Positions 22,801-37,800 are shown, numbered from the stretch's first letter. The stretch: 64,000 bases of DNA from Rhea pennata (GCF_028389875.1 NC_084663.1:62001-126000); one strand, 5' to 3'. Notes: generated from the letters alone by a model not told the origin. Translations and numbers: made by a program.

Positions 22801-25800
22801 CACATCATTGCTCTTCTGCTGCTGAGGCCTTGCATAGCTTACTCAGATGTAGCATGTCTAGATCTGTTGCATTACTTTGTGTAGGCTTACTTTTATGGAC
22901 CAACGAGCATTCGTGCTACAAAATTCAAATTCATCAGTTGAAGCAGGGGGGAACCCAAGAGCTTGTTATACTAGATAGCTGGATCAGTGCAATGTAGATT
23001 AAAGAAGGCCTACTTTTCTACTTTTTTTCTGTATAAGGTAAACAATTCTCCTTCCAGCTATTGTACCAAGAGTGGAAAGGCCTTATGTTGATGGTTGGTG
23101 TGTTTTGTTTGCTTGGAGTCAGGAAGGATAGATTCTGAGCAGCAAAATACCTTCCAGTCTCATTGGTAACTGCTTCAGCAAGGCTTTTGACACCGTCTCC
23201 CATAACATCCTCCTAGGTAAGCTCAGGAAGTGTGGTTTAGATGAGTGGACAGTGAGGTGGATTGAGAACTGGCTGAAAGGCAGAGCTCAGAGGGTTGTCA
23301 TGAGTAGCACAGAGTCTAGTTGGAGGCCTGTGGCTAGTGGTGTCCCCCAGGGCTCAGTACTGGGTCCCATCCTGTTCAACTTCTTCAACAATGACCTGGA
23401 TGAGGGAACAGAGTGCCTCCTCAGCAAGTTTGCTGATGATCCCAAGCTGGGAGGAGGGGCTAATACGCCTGAGGGCTGTGCTGCCATACAGAGAGACCTG
23501 GACAGGCTGGAGAGCTGGGCAGAGAGGAACCTCATGAGGTTCAACAAGCGCAAGTGTGGAGTCCTGCACCTAGGGAAGAATAACCCTAGGCACCAGTACA
23601 AGCTGGGGGCTGACCCTCTGGAGAGCGGCTCTGCAAAGAAAGACCTGGCAGTGCTGGTGGATGACAGGTTGACCATGAGCCAGCAATGTGCCCTTGTGGC
23701 CAGGAAGGCCAATGGTCTCCTGGGGTGCATTAGGAAGAGTGTTGCCAGCAGGTGGAGGGAGGTGATCCTTCCTCTCTACTCAGCCCTGGGGAGGCCTCAT
23801 CTTGAGTACTGTGTCCAGTTCTGGTCTCCCCAGTACAAGAGAGACATGGAGCTACTGCAGAGAGTCCAGCGTAGGGCTACGAAGATAATCAGAGGGCTGG
23901 AGCACCTGCCCTATGAGGAACGGCTGTGAGAGCTGGGCCTCTTCAGCCTGGGGAAGAGAAGCCTGAGAGGGGATCTTATCAATGTGTACAAGTACCTGAA
24001 GGGAAGGAGTCAAGGGGACGGGGACAAACTCTTTTCAGTTGTCCCGTGTGACAGGATGAGAGGCAATGGGCAGAAATTGAAGCACAGGAAGTTCCACCTG
24101 AAGGTGAGAGGGAATCTCTTCTCTGTGAGAGTGACGGAGCACTGGCACAGGTTGCCCAGAGAGGTTGTGGAGTCTCCTTCTCTGGAGATCTTCAAGGCCC
24201 GCCTGGATGCAACCCTGTCTACCATGCTCTAGGTGACCCTGCTGAGCAGGGAGGTTGGACTAGATGATCTCCAGAGGTCCCTTCCAAACTTACTGATTCT
24301 ATGATTTTACTTGTCACTCAAAATAGCTTGGCTGTTCAGTCAACAAATGCTGCGAAGAAATATTAATTTTCTTCTATAACTATATGAGGAAGGTAAACAT
24401 CAAGAAAGTGGAAAAACTGTTGAAGTAAAAGGGCAATATGACAGATGGATGAATGAGTGTAAATTATCCATTAAGGAAAATGGTTTAGAAGTAGTTTCTA
24501 ATTGGAGGGCTTGGCTCTTGGTACAGCCTCCAGTGGAAGTGGTTAGGACCAGGACCTTACTAGTTTTAGGGCAGAAGAACAGTTCAGAGAAATGATTTTA
24601 GGATGGTTACCCACAATATTACGCAATTGTATTTGACCTGGAAAGTACTTAGATATATTCTTGTAAGGTTGGACCTCCTGAGGAGCTATGGATTGTTTGT
24701 TTGTTTGTTTGTTATTTATTTCCCCAAGTAGATGCTGCCTTGAGTAATGTGATATTTCCTAGACAGATACCCTACCATTTGAAGAAGAAGGAAAAAAAAA
24801 AAAAAGTTTTGGATTAGGGTTAGATATTTTGCTGAGGTATTGGCTATTACTGGTTCTTTTTGGTAATCATGAGGAATTAATACAGCAAAGGGATTTTTCT
24901 TCTGAGGATGGCAGGGTCCCATGGGAAGGCTGTATTTCAAATATCTCATTATCACTATTACTTTTTGGACCTAAGAGATGCCTCATTTTCAAGAGAATCC
25001 ATATATTGGCCTCTTGTAATCAGCCAATAAGTATTTGTATGCAGAACAATTAAGGTTCCTCTTAAGTGGGTAAATGCAAATTACGTTTAAGATATAATAG
25101 TTTATACCTCATGGGAAAATGTGACAGTTGAAAGCTTGAGCTTTGGGAATCCTGGGCTGTGCTCCTATCCTTAATTGTGGTATTTCATGTAGTGGCTAGA
25201 GTGGAAGGACTTGATCTTGATCATAAACTTTTTGAAATCCTACTGTAAATATAAATCCTGAAAACTAATCACATGTAAACACGCTAATCTACCCTTCTTT
25301 CCCACCCAGCACCTGCTTTGCCTCAGCCTTAGAAATGATTTATACGCCTAGCTTCTGAAAAGCTTCCTGGACTACTTTTGCTTGTTTAATGTCTATTTCT
25401 TCCTACCGTCTGTCCCTTGGTGGATATTTTTCTGTTACTAATTAACAAACATTTTTTTTTCTGGTATTAGAGAAATCAGTGAAATTCAAGAGCCTCACAA
25501 ATCAAGGTAGTCCTTTCTAAGATTATGTTACTGTATTTGCTTTAGTAATATGATTTAGCTTAGGTTATGTGATAAAAGGAACAATCATGGATAATAAGCT
25601 ATTGAAAAGCGGTTTGATGAATACTGGCAAATTACTTCCATGTTAGTGAGGTCATCTTGAACATATCTAAACAGTAATAGGGAAATTAAGCAGTTAAGAT
25701 AGGCTAACATCATTTTTAAGAAACAAAAATGGAGTTACATTAGGTAGTCTAGAAATAAACATATGATGAGGAGTTAAGAGCATGGTAGGATTCTATGGTG

Positions 25801-28800
25801 TCATTTTCCTCCTTACCCCTCTGCTGCCCCAACGGCAGGTAATACTGATCAGTTTATTTTCTTCTGTTACTTTCTGCCCTCCTTTCCTTTTGTAGTGTCA
25901 GAACAACCAAAATACAGATGAAGGACTTAAAAAGGAAGCTGAAACACTGAAACAACGAATCAGGGAGCAAGACGAGACTGTTAAGGATCTGAAGGAACAG
26001 CTGGCTCTAGCCAAAGTGAATCTGAAAGATGTTGAAATCAAGTATACGACAGAGGTATGGAAGATGATTTCTAGTCATCCATCTGTATATGTGTCTGTAT
26101 TTCCCACTACATACTTCTACTGACACAATTTGAGAGAGACAGTCATTCTGCAGGACATACTGCTGTGTTATATTACATTGGATTTATTATTGGAATGATT
26201 TCTGTTAATATTGTAGAAGTAATTTTTAAATGTTGATCTTCGGTTGGGGCTATATGCTATATGACCATAGAACCAGAAGTTTGTGAATTTGTGATTATGT
26301 GGTAATCATGTCTTTTATCATTGTGCATATTTATAAATGAAATCTTGACACCAGAAAGCGGAAGGTGTAAATGTGTAGGTATTAGTAGAACAGAGATATC
26401 ATTTTGACTTAGGTGGATTAGTGGATTTCCATGCTGAAGATGGTCTGGTGTGCTGTTGCATACTGAAAGCAGGTCTACATGTAGGCCAAACTCATAACCT
26501 CAGTTCTTCTATTTTCTGGCTTATGTTTTCAGCTGAGCTCCCTGCAGATGATTATTCAGGAGAAAGAAACTCTCCTAGAGGAGCAGGCTTACCACCAAGC
26601 TGAATTGTTCAAGAAAGTGGCCCAGTCAGATCTGGAAGTGGAAATGCATCAGGTAGGTTTGGGATATAATCTTACGGAGTGTGTGGAAGGAGAAAGGCAA
26701 GTTTAACTTTCTGAAGACACCGTGAGAGAGCAGTTCTCAGAAAGGTATCTCAAAAAAGGTGCGAAGAGAGATGATTTGATATCTTTGGTGTTTGTTTTTT
26801 TGTTTCAGGATGCTAATTTAGATTTTCAGAATCCTAACTTCGATCTGCTGACCTGCTATAAACTTTATATCTGACAGTTAAAACAGTGTTAATTTAGTGT
26901 GCCCTTGCTTCCTATTTGTGAGACCGTGGTAAGTTTTTCCTAGTGCACAGAGGCTCCAGAATAAATATCAACAAAAATGAAGTTATTTAGGCTGTTAAAG
27001 AAAATGCATTATGAAAAGTAGATGCATGGGTGAAAATAGGAAAACAAGACACTTTATGTTAACCTCCTGGATAACACTGTTTGTCTCACAGAATCTGTGT
27101 ACGCTTCAGAGGAAGCTAGAGGAACAGGAAGCAACGTTGCTACAAAGGACTCAGGTGGTAGAGTTGCTGCAACAGGAATTACATAATGCTGAACAACAAA
27201 AGCAGGTATCTTTTCTTGCTTTGCTTGTTGCCTTACTGTTGTGTATCTTTACTGGTAGAGGTGACCTTGTCAGTAGCTCAGAAGCACAGCTGCTAATTTC
27301 TAGAACCAAGTTTCCAGCATCAAATCAGCTAGGGACTCCCTAGGCTCGGATACGAAAACTGTTAATCCTTTAAAAGAGGATAATTTTGCCTGAATGGAGA
27401 ATCTGATGACTCATGGCATTTTGCCTCAAATGTAAAGTAATTCTCCCTTTCAAAGAAGAGAAGTAAATTAAAAAATAAAAAAACCCTAAAATATTAAACT
27501 TGACTGTCTTTTGACTACTTCATATATGGCCATCCTGAGTCCTACTTTCTCCAACCACTGACATGTCTCCCCATAGCTATTAAACTCAAAATCTTGTTAT
27601 GGACCAAGATAAAGCCAAGAACTCATTAGTATAATTGAAGTGTTAATAGTTTAATCAAAGAATTGTTATTAGACCAGATGTAGAAAACGGAGAAAGGCGG
27701 GAATGGGGGGATGGGGAGACTACTACTATATTGAAAAGATTTTGGTAACAAGAATATAGTTGAAGTTAGGTCTATGCTTTCTGGTATCTGCTTCTTTTTT
27801 GGTATGGCCTTGCTTCAGGCAAGGTGGGGAAATGAGTACAGTGAATTGTCAGCATCGCAAGTCTGTAGATAAGGTGTTTGATGTTCACATTGATAGCTTC
27901 TTCTTCACCCCAGGATGTGCTTGAAGTCATTTTTATGCTTTTTTGGCTTGCGTTTTCTTCATTGATCTGCAAGTTCACATTACTTCTGATTTCACTGTAT
28001 ATGGGGTGTTGTATGTCTGTCAGATGCTATTTCTTTGCTCACTTTGTTAGCCTTACCTGTTTTCCTCCAGCTTCAGGACTGTATTTTTTTCAACTAACCT
28101 TCGGTGAATTGTTTATAACCTTTGGGTCTCTAGTGCCAGTGAGTACCCTCTCTCTTTTCCTCTGCCTCTATATATTCCCTCGCACCACATCCTGGGTCCC
28201 CACTTCAAGGCCTCTGCTATGATACCAGACCTGTATTTCTCTATGATACATCATTATAATAGTCATAAAAGTTTAAGGTTGTGATCAGTGGCACAAAGTT
28301 CAGTTGGAGGCCAGTAACTAGTGATGTACCCCAGAGGTCAATACTAGGTCCAATCCCGTTCGACTTCTTCATCAATGACCTGGATGATGGGACAGAGTAT
28401 GCCCTCAGCAAGTCTGCTGATGAAACAAAACTCGAAGGAGTGACTGGTATGCCAGAGGGTTGTGCTGTCGTTCAGAGGGACCTGGACAGGCTGGAGATAC
28501 GGGCAGAGAGGAACCTCATGAAGTTCAGTACAGGGAAGTACCAAGTCTTGCAGCTGGGGAGGAATAACGCCATGCAGCAGTACAGGCTGGAGGCTGACCA
28601 GCTGGAGAGCAGCTCTACTGAGAAGGACTCAGGAGTCCTGGTGGACACCAAGTTGACTGCAAGCCAGCAATGCACCCTCATGGCAAAGGTGGCCAACGGT
28701 CTCCTGGGCTGCATCAGGCAGAGTGTTGCAAGTATGTTGATGGAAGTGATCCTTCCTCTATTCAGCCCTGATGAGGCCACATCAGGCGTACTGTGCCTAG

Positions 28801-31800
28801 TGCTGGGCTCTGCAGTGCAAGAGTGATGTGGAGCTGTTAGAGTGAGTCCAGCAAAGGGCCAAAAAGATGATGAAGGGATGGGAGCATCTGTTATATGAGG
28901 AAAGGCTCAGAGAGCTGGGATTGTGTAGCCCAGGGAAGAGAAGTCTTGGGAGGGGATTGTATCCATGTATGTAAGTATCTGAAGGGAGGGTGTAAAGAAG
29001 AGAGAACTGGAGTCTTTTCAGTGGTGCCCAGTGATAGGATGAGAGGCAAAGGGCCCACACTGAAACACCAGCAATTCCATCTGGATGTAAGAAAATGCTT
29101 CTTTTCCACTGTTATTTTTACAACCAAACAACAGGGATAGGGATACTGCAGGTGCAGCAGCAGTGATCCATGTTCTGCAGAGGTGGAGGAGGACAAAATC
29201 TCTCTATATTCTACACTACTGCCTGGTGCATTCAGAGCAGTCAAATACAAAGTGCTTGGCTGAGGCCAAAAGTGCCTAACACCATGCTAATGTAGTTATA
29301 CTGTTTCTGGACTACTGTATCAGAGCACAGGCTTTGATGTGCTTTACTGAGAGCTTGCTAATGTGATGACACAGCTTCTGGAGTGGTATTAGCTCTCAAA
29401 CATTTTGGAGCATGAACAGAATGAGATCAAGTCTGTGCATACATGATGACTGTATATATCCCCTTAAGGGGATTTAGTACACAGTATCTAACAGGCTTGC
29501 TTGCCAATATGCAATGAATACATCTTAATTTTTTTTTTTGAATTTCACAGCTTCTGGGGGAAAAAAAATCTCCATTCCTTTCAAAGATATTCATACTCTA
29601 ACAGTCTTGCAGACAGTGATCCAGCTCAGCAACTAGACTTCTGTTCAGTTATCCAAGCAGTTGTACTGCCAGCTCACTTCTATGCTCAAATTGTTGTTCC
29701 TATTCCCAAGCAAAAGGGGTCTCTACTGCGATCACTAGTTATCCTGTCCTCCAGTGTCTCTGGCTCGTTCAGGATGCAAACATCAGGATTCTTCCTTACA
29801 CCATGATTCTTTTTTCCTAGAGCAGTGCTAGCTCTTAATACTACTGCCTTGATTTTCTTTTTTAATGTACCTTTTCAGAACACAACAGATCTACATTCAG
29901 GTTTGTTGGTAAGGCTTTGAAAGACTTGGGGGTATTTGCAGGGAGAAAATGTGACCTCATTCATTATCTTATAAGATTGGAGATTAGCAGAAAGAAACCG
30001 ATTCCTGGCTGAACTGATGAAAAATACTTCCATATCTGTGAAATGAACCAGTCTCACCTTGTTTAGAGCTTCAAGACAAGGAACAGAGAAGCATAACATC
30101 TTTTTTGGGAACTCTTGCTGATGCGAGTATTTCATTATTGTCATTATTATAAAAATTTCATAAGATGTTGTTCAGTGGACAACGTTTAATTTTGAGGAAG
30201 CAAAAGCTGTGTTTTATTTCATGTATTTTGTTTGAAGAGCTCTGAATTCTTTTTTTTTCTTAATATCTCTTGTAATCGTAAATTGGAGCATTTTCATGAT
30301 AGCTCTCCTCCTGCCCCTAGTGATAGAGTAAGGCTAGGTTACAGTGCAGGTTACAAGTAAACAAAACTCTAGAGGCCTCTTGTAAGAGGGTCCATACTGG
30401 GTAGGTTGGAGTTTCACCCTACCCAATACTTTTTCCAGCAGTGGCAATGAGTCATGTCTTGCCTCAGGCAAGTCTGGACTCACAAAATTCCCCCTTGGGC
30501 ATCTCTCCTGCAAGTCTCCCCAGTTTCTCAACACACACCATGTTAGTAGGCTGCACAATATTCAGCCAGTCCAGTGCTGAACCTCACTTTGGAAACTTTC
30601 TTATGCATTTATGTGCTTATTTCCATGTCCCAACCGGCACAGTGGTGGGATCTTTTATCATCAGGAAGAGGTGGGGAACCTCAGTGAGCCAACTTGTACT
30701 TAGTGCTGATTATAGTGCCCACAAGGGTGTTCAGTGGAGTGGGAGCATGAGTATCCTCATGGCTCCCTTGACTCCTTTGTGCTGTTGATTCCCCTCATCC
30801 CTATTCTGTGGTCAGAAGCAGAGCCTAGTACACAGAAACACTGAGGCCATGGGGCTGAAGCTTCTCTTCCAGCTCTAAATGTTCTCATAGAGGTTCTGTC
30901 TGGACTTTTCCACTCCTCTTATTTGCACCTTCCGCACAGAGTAATGGGATCTCCTCTTCAACCTTCTCCTGACCACAGCCAAACTGGCTCTCCACAGCTG
31001 CAGGAGAAGGAAGCTTGACAAGGCTTTTGGCATGTATTCTGGCAACTGTAGGGTCTGTTTCTGTTCACTGGTTGTCTTGCATCTCTAGTCAGTGTCCCCC
31101 AGCTTTTCAGGTTTCTCATGGAGCAGTGGGCATTGTGTGGGACACTATTTGTTTACTCTGGTTCCCTATTTCTGCTTTTTTTTTTTTTTTTTTTTTTGAC
31201 TCCATACACACACTTCTACTGTTTGTTTGTTAATTGTCCCCTATAATTGTTTGAGTTGTCTCTATTTTCTTTTGTTGTAGTATTTTCTCCCCTTTTTGGA
31301 AGGCAAGTTTTCTCCTTCCTCCAAAAGACAACTCACGGCCACTGTTCTGTTGTTTCCTTCCCTTCTGTTCTCTACTCTAAGCTAAGATTTCTCTTTTCCT
31401 TACCCAAACTGAGAATTCTTGTTTTTCCCAGCATTGTTCCTTGCAAGTTGCAAATAGGGCAATTTCTGATTAATTGAGATTTCTGTCATGTTTATTTCTT
31501 CCTCCTTTCTACTACTCAGATATTTGAAAAGGCAATTTTAAGATATGATTCAGATATTTTGCTTGGTGCTGTGTTGTTTTCCATGAGGCTTAAAATTCAT
31601 TTCGATATCCTTCACAGGTGCTCCTAAAACAGTGCCAGAATATGGAAGAGGATCTAAACTCCCTGAAGGGCATGCTAGATGCAGAGAGACAAGAATCTGA
31701 GAACCTTAAGGAAAAGATGGAGCTGGAATTAGCTGAGAGGAAGCTGTCCTCCTGTCACTTGCAAGAGGAAGTGCAGAGTCTCAAGAGAGAGCTGGAACAG

Positions 31801-34800
31801 GCAAGAAGAGTGCAAGCTGAATTACAGATGAAATATAGAGACCTAGAGCAGAAACAGAGGCTGGAAGTGGAGGAGAAAAACCAGCAGATCAATTGTCTTC
31901 GGGTGGCTGAACATGAGCTGCAGTGTAGCCATGCTGCCCTTGTAGCTGAAAATGATCAGCTGAAACAAGATGTTGACCGGTTGTTGGTGCTGTCTGCTGA
32001 AAACTGTACTACAATACAGAAACTGCAAGGTGCGTAAGCACAGATGTTGGATGTAGCAGGTTCTCAGGAGCCAAAGGATCACTGAAATACTTTCTACTTG
32101 GCTTTGTTTTTATGGTAGTTCATAAGAAAATCTTGTTATAACACTTCCTAATTACATTGCAGCATAAGAGTGGTTGTACTGTATCAAACTAAAGGCCTCT
32201 GGTGCAATTGTTCCTTTCTGTCTAGCAGTGGCCAAAGTCAGGAAGAAGAGCCTGTGGATACAGCAGCATACCTGCTGATTTCCTTGTGTACCAACCCAGT
32301 TGATAAGCTTATGGGGTTTGTGGATTTCCTGAGCCATATGTACGTTTTAAAAAGAATTTTAATAACTTACTGAATTTTTTTCTTCCTTAAATTTACACGT
32401 TGTGTGGCAAAGAGATCTGCATTTTAACTACTTCTTAATTGAAGAACCACCTTTTGTTTTCAGCCTTTCTTCTGCAGGTCTCTTTTACGGGAAGCAACAA
32501 TGTATAGTAATTGTAGTTAACATCAGATTTTGGCATTGTTTGCTTCTGCATTAAAAAAGAGAAAATTAAAGGGCATATTTAATCTACCAACCTCTCCTCT
32601 TGTAATGGCTTCTTTTCTCTATACTAAAAATACTGCTATAACTGCATTAATTTCTCTTCTCAAGAATCAGATTCTTGAGAAATCTGGCTTACAGTTCTCA
32701 GAAGTTGTTTCCTTTGTTGGAAAAATGAGATGTTAGGACTGCATTGTGTGATCTACTAGAAATTTTTCTAGCTACTGAAAAGGCCCAAAATTGAAGTGGC
32801 GATGGAGAGATAAAAGATTTCATATACTACTGTGCATTCATGTAAACGACATGGATTTCAGCTGAAAAGGTAAGAACACATTTTAACTCCTTTTTTATTT
32901 CTACTCCCCTAGATGAGCTGATAAAAAAATCTGAGGAATTTTTCTGCTGTCAAAATGAGCTAAAATCCCAGCCAGTAGTGCAGGTCTCTGAACTGAAGAA
33001 ACAGGTATGGTCTTTGTATATTATTGAGTCTCCTAAAACTTTTTGATATATTGAGGAGCTGAAACATACTGAAATGTTTTGAAATCTTTTATTTTTTCTA
33101 AATTGGTTGAGAATGGCTGTTCCAGGTTCTCTCAGTTTATGTGAAGTCTGGGCAAGCATGTTATAACACTGGGAGCCGGACAAGTAATAGAAGTCAACTT
33201 GAGTAATTTAGAAGTTGCGAACTGATTTGTTAAAAAGCTTGATGGAAAGAGCAAAGGCTGCTGATTTTATATATATATAAAAAAAAAGTATATGAACTTA
33301 TCTTTCTACTTGCCATCCTATTTTTAAACAGGATAAAACCACCTCACAGGGAAAAATGATAGAGCAGAAAGATGAGGTTGGGACTTTGCTTCTACCCACA
33401 GAAGTCCCGGAAGGACAGAAATCTGAAGGTAGTATAGTTATCCTTCTTCTTACCTATTTTTTTGGTAGTAAATATGTCCACAGTTACTGGATCATTATGC
33501 ATTTCTTGTCAAGAACTTCAAAAATATTTGCATGTTTTTTCCGGTAGTTAAAAGGAGAATTTAAAGGGACAAGGAAAAGCAAAGCATCTGAAATTATTCA
33601 GAAGATTGGGTTGCACATCATAGGTCTGCCTGCATAGTGTTATCTTGTGATGTTTTGTCCATGGGGACCAGTGGGTAGCATTTGTCATCGCCTGTATGGT
33701 GCACGTCTTCTGTGTTCCTACTCTTTATCTATGGCAATAGTGTCAAAGAATGTGGAGGAGACATGAAATAACTAAGACAGAAGCAACACTGGTGGTAATA
33801 CATGATACTCACTCTTGAGAAAAGAGATGCCAGAGTTAATTGGATAGTGATAAGGCATATTTAGTTCAATTAACAATTATGTTTTATTAGTGTTTTTTTG
33901 TTCTGTTAGTATAAATTATACCTAAGGATGGTAGAATAAATTTTGTATTCCAAAGCAATGTGCACTCGCATCCTCTTGGGAGGTACAAAATAATATGTAG
34001 CTATTTCAGCAGCTTCTCTCTCATACAGAGTGTTGGCAATTTGTAGATGGTACTTCTGGGGAGTTAAGTTTCAGCAAGAGCTGAGTGAAGGGCCCATACG
34101 CTTCTCACTAAAATGGGATAATTAATTTGGTTTCCAGTGTCCTGGAAGGTAGACTAGTAGAAGTAATAATTCTGACAGAGTGGTGATATAGTATAAAAAG
34201 ATGAGTTCCAACAGCTTTTGACTTTAAGATATGGCTGATTGGATTAAGAAAATAATAATTTGGGTTGGCAGCTAGAGATGCCCACCTCACCCCGAGTCAC
34301 TGTTTAGAAAATTAACGGTATGTGTAGGCTTTCCCTGGTTCACTTAATGGAGCAAAAAAAACTTGCTGAAAGACCACAGCTGATATGAATCATTAAAAGA
34401 AAGCCATTATCATAGAAGGCAGACTGCTTTCCAGATGTTAGAATTTGCAAATACTATTCATCTGAACATGCTCAAGATATGTACTACTTTTCAACTTGGC
34501 AAATGTTGTTTCGTAAGGACAACTCTGTATAGAAAAAAAGTTCAAAGGGGGGGTCAAAAGAAAATGCTCTTTCATATGTTAATGGTTGTTCAGAATTGGA
34601 AAGTATAAAAAGCCATGCCCCTAACAGAACTACTTAACTTAGTCCTGAATTTGATTTTGTGTATATATTGATATACATTTTTATATCATTGATAGCTATG
34701 TGTTTGCAGAAATGGGGCCTATGGGGCCTGTTTTTTAATGTGTCTAAGCTGATGTTGCTGAGTGAGGAAAAAACCCCATGTAAGTTGTTTTACTGGCTCT

Positions 34801-37800
34801 TATACTAAAATGTTGAGGTAGCATCTCTAGAACTAGCTAAAACTGAAATGAATCATAGAATCACAGAATAATTTAGATTGGAAAGGATCTCAAGGTCTCT
34901 AGTTCAGCCTCCTGCTCAAAGCAGGATCAGCTGTGAGATCAGACCAGGTTTATCCAGTCTGGTCTTGAAAACCTCCACAACTGGTGGAGCCTCCCTGGGT
35001 AGCCTGTTCTAATGCTTGACTGTCCTCATAGTGAAATTTTTTTTCTTTACATCAAGCTGGAACCTCTTCTGTTTCAGTATATACCTGTTGCCTTTTGTCC
35101 TCTCACCATGTACCCCTGTAAAGAGACAGAGCGAAGTTTCTTGATAACTTTCTTGTAAGTGTTAGAAGGCTGTTTTTAGGTCTCCCCAAGGCCTTCTCTT
35201 CTCTGGGCTGAACAAATGCTGTTCCCTCAGTCTTTCCTTATGGAGCAAGTACTCCAGATTCATGACCAACTTGGTGATCTTCTGCTGATCTTGCTTCAAT
35301 TTCATAGAATCATAGAATTTCATAGAATCAGAATCAATTTCTCAGTGTATTTCCTGTACTAATGGTCCAAAATGAATGTATTAGTCTAGATATGGTCTTA
35401 AGTGCCAGATAGAGGTAGATGATCCCCCTTTTTTTTTAATCTACTGTCTACATTGTTCATACAACCCAGGATGCTGTTGGCCTTCTTTGCTGCCAGGCGT
35501 GCTGCTGGCTCATACTGCTGCTGCTGTCGACCACCAGGACCTCCTGAATCCTTTCTGCAGAGCTGGTCCCTAACCTGTGTTCTCAGCACAGGACTTTGCC
35601 TTTGTCCTTGTTGGATGTCATGAGGTTCCCATTAACCCATTCTTGCAGCCTGACTAGGTCACTCTGAACAGCAACCCTGCCTGTATCAGGTGGTCACTGA
35701 TAAAGATGTTAAACAGGAGAGGTGACAGGATAGGCCCCTGTAATGCTCCACTAGTTGAAAGCCTCCAGAGAGAGTATAACCCATAAATTGCTACTCTTTG
35801 AGCCTAATCATCCAGTCATTTTTTTAACGTATTGAAGTGTCCTCTAATTCAGACCATAGCTTCCTGTCTTCAATACAAGAATGTGGGAGACATGGTAAAA
35901 AGCTTCACTAAACTCAAGGTAGATGACACCCACTACTCTCTCCTCACCCACAAATCCAGTCGTTTTATTATAGAAGGTAGTTGGGTGTGTCAGGAATGAA
36001 TACCCTTGGTAAATGGGCAAACTTTGGGCAGACTTGACATTCACAGATTCTTGGCCCTGATCAGATACATCCACGGGTACTGAGGGAGCTGGCAGATGTT
36101 GTTGCCAGGCCGCTCTCCATCATCTTTGAAAGGTCCTGGAGAACTGGAGAGGTGCCTGAGGATTGGAAGAAAACCAGTGTCACTCCTGTCTTCAGAAAGG
36201 GCAAGAAGGAGGACTCAGGCAACTCAGCCTCACCTCCATCCCTGGAAAAGTGATGGAACAGCTCATTCTGGATGTCATCTCCAGACATGTGGAGGAAAAG
36301 AAGGTGATCAGGAGTAGTCAGCATGGATTCAGCAAGGAGAAATCATGCTTAATGAATCTGATAGCCTTCTATGATAGCATGACTGGCTGGGTAGGTATGA
36401 GGCTGAGGTATGGGGATGAGGGAAGAGCAGTGGACGTTGTGTACCTTGACTTCAGCAAGGCTTTTGACACTGTCTCCCATAACATCCTCCTAGATAAACT
36501 CAGGAAGTGTGGGTTAGACAAGTGGACAGTGAGGTGGATTGAGAACTGGCTGAAAGGCAGAGCTCAGAGGGTTGTTGTGAGTGGCACAGAGTCTAGTTGG
36601 AGGCCTGTGGCTAGTGGAGTTTCCCAGGGTTCAGTACTGTGTCCCATCCTGTTCAGCTTTTTCATCAATGACCTGGAGGGGGATGGAGTGCCTCCTCAGC
36701 AAGTTTGCTGATGATCCCAAGCTGGGAGGAGTGGCTGACACACCTAGGGGCTGTGCTGCCATACAGAGAGACCTGGACAGGCTGGAGAGTTGGGCGGAGA
36801 GGAACCTCATGAGGTTCAACAAGCGCAAGGGCAGAGTCCTGCACTTAGGAAGGAGTAACTGCATGCACCAGTACAAGCTGGGGGCTGACCTTCTGGAGAG
36901 CAGCTCTGCAGGGAAAGACCTGGGAGTGCTAGTGGATAACAAGTTGACTATGAGCCAGCAATGTGCCCTTGTGGCCAGGAAGGCCAGCGGTCTCCCGGGC
37001 TGCATTGGGAAGAGTGTTGCCAGCAGGTCAAGGGAGGTGATCCTGCCCCTCTACTCATCACTGGGGAGGCCTCATCTCAAGTACTGTGTCCCGTTCTGGA
37101 CTCCCCAGTACAAGAGAAACATGGAGCTACTGAAGAGAGTCCAGTGTAGGGCTACGAGGATGATCAGAGAGCTGCCCTATGAGCATATTCTCCTGATATG
37201 CCTGCTTGTTTTCATCAATATTGTGATGATTTGTTCTTGTGCTTAGAGGGTGCTATCCTTATAGGCCTGCCAGCTTTCCTGAGCTCCTTTGCCTTTCTGA
37301 GCTGTCTCCCATGGGATCCCACCTACCCTGAATAAGCTGAAGTTTTCTCTCCTGATGTCCAGAATCTGTACCTTGCTCCCCATGGGATCTTGAACTCTAT
37401 TTCATAGTCACTGCAGCCAAGGCTACCATTTTCACATACCCAGCCAGTTCTTCCTTGCTCATGAACAGCAGATCCAGCTGTATGTCACACTTGGTGGGTG
37501 CATGTAGTACCTGTATCAAGAATTTATCTGTGATACTTTCCAGAAATGTGGATTTCTTACATTCTGCCATGTTGCCCTTCCAACAGGTGTCAGGGAGATT
37601 AAAGTTTGTGGCACAGATTTCATCTAAAGAAAGATGCTTACTGGCAAGTAGCCAGCGTGGTAATGAAGAAGTTCGGTATTTGTTTTCTCAAGTAGTTTAG
37701 TAGCTCTGATAGAATGAAATGCTAAAGGTACACAGTTAAAAATAAATCATTATTGAGATGGTATCTGTTGGTATCAAATCTGAATTGAATTATATTTCTT

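Noticed and set aside
23252-23929. 225-aa open frame with reverse-transcriptase motifs as a host gene
   Set aside because: It is the truncated ORF2 of a CR1 LINE, with a typical CR1 3' end downstream.
28281-28826. 181-aa open frame
   Set aside because: CR1 ORF2 remnant with an altered catalytic box.
29501-31477. Several open frames of 70-115 aa in the intron before exon 7
   Set aside because: No similarity, poor codon pattern and no phase-compatible splice sites that fit the gene.
36163-37246. Overlapping open frames resembling a protein-coding gene
   Set aside because: They are two frames of a single decayed CR1 reverse transcriptase.
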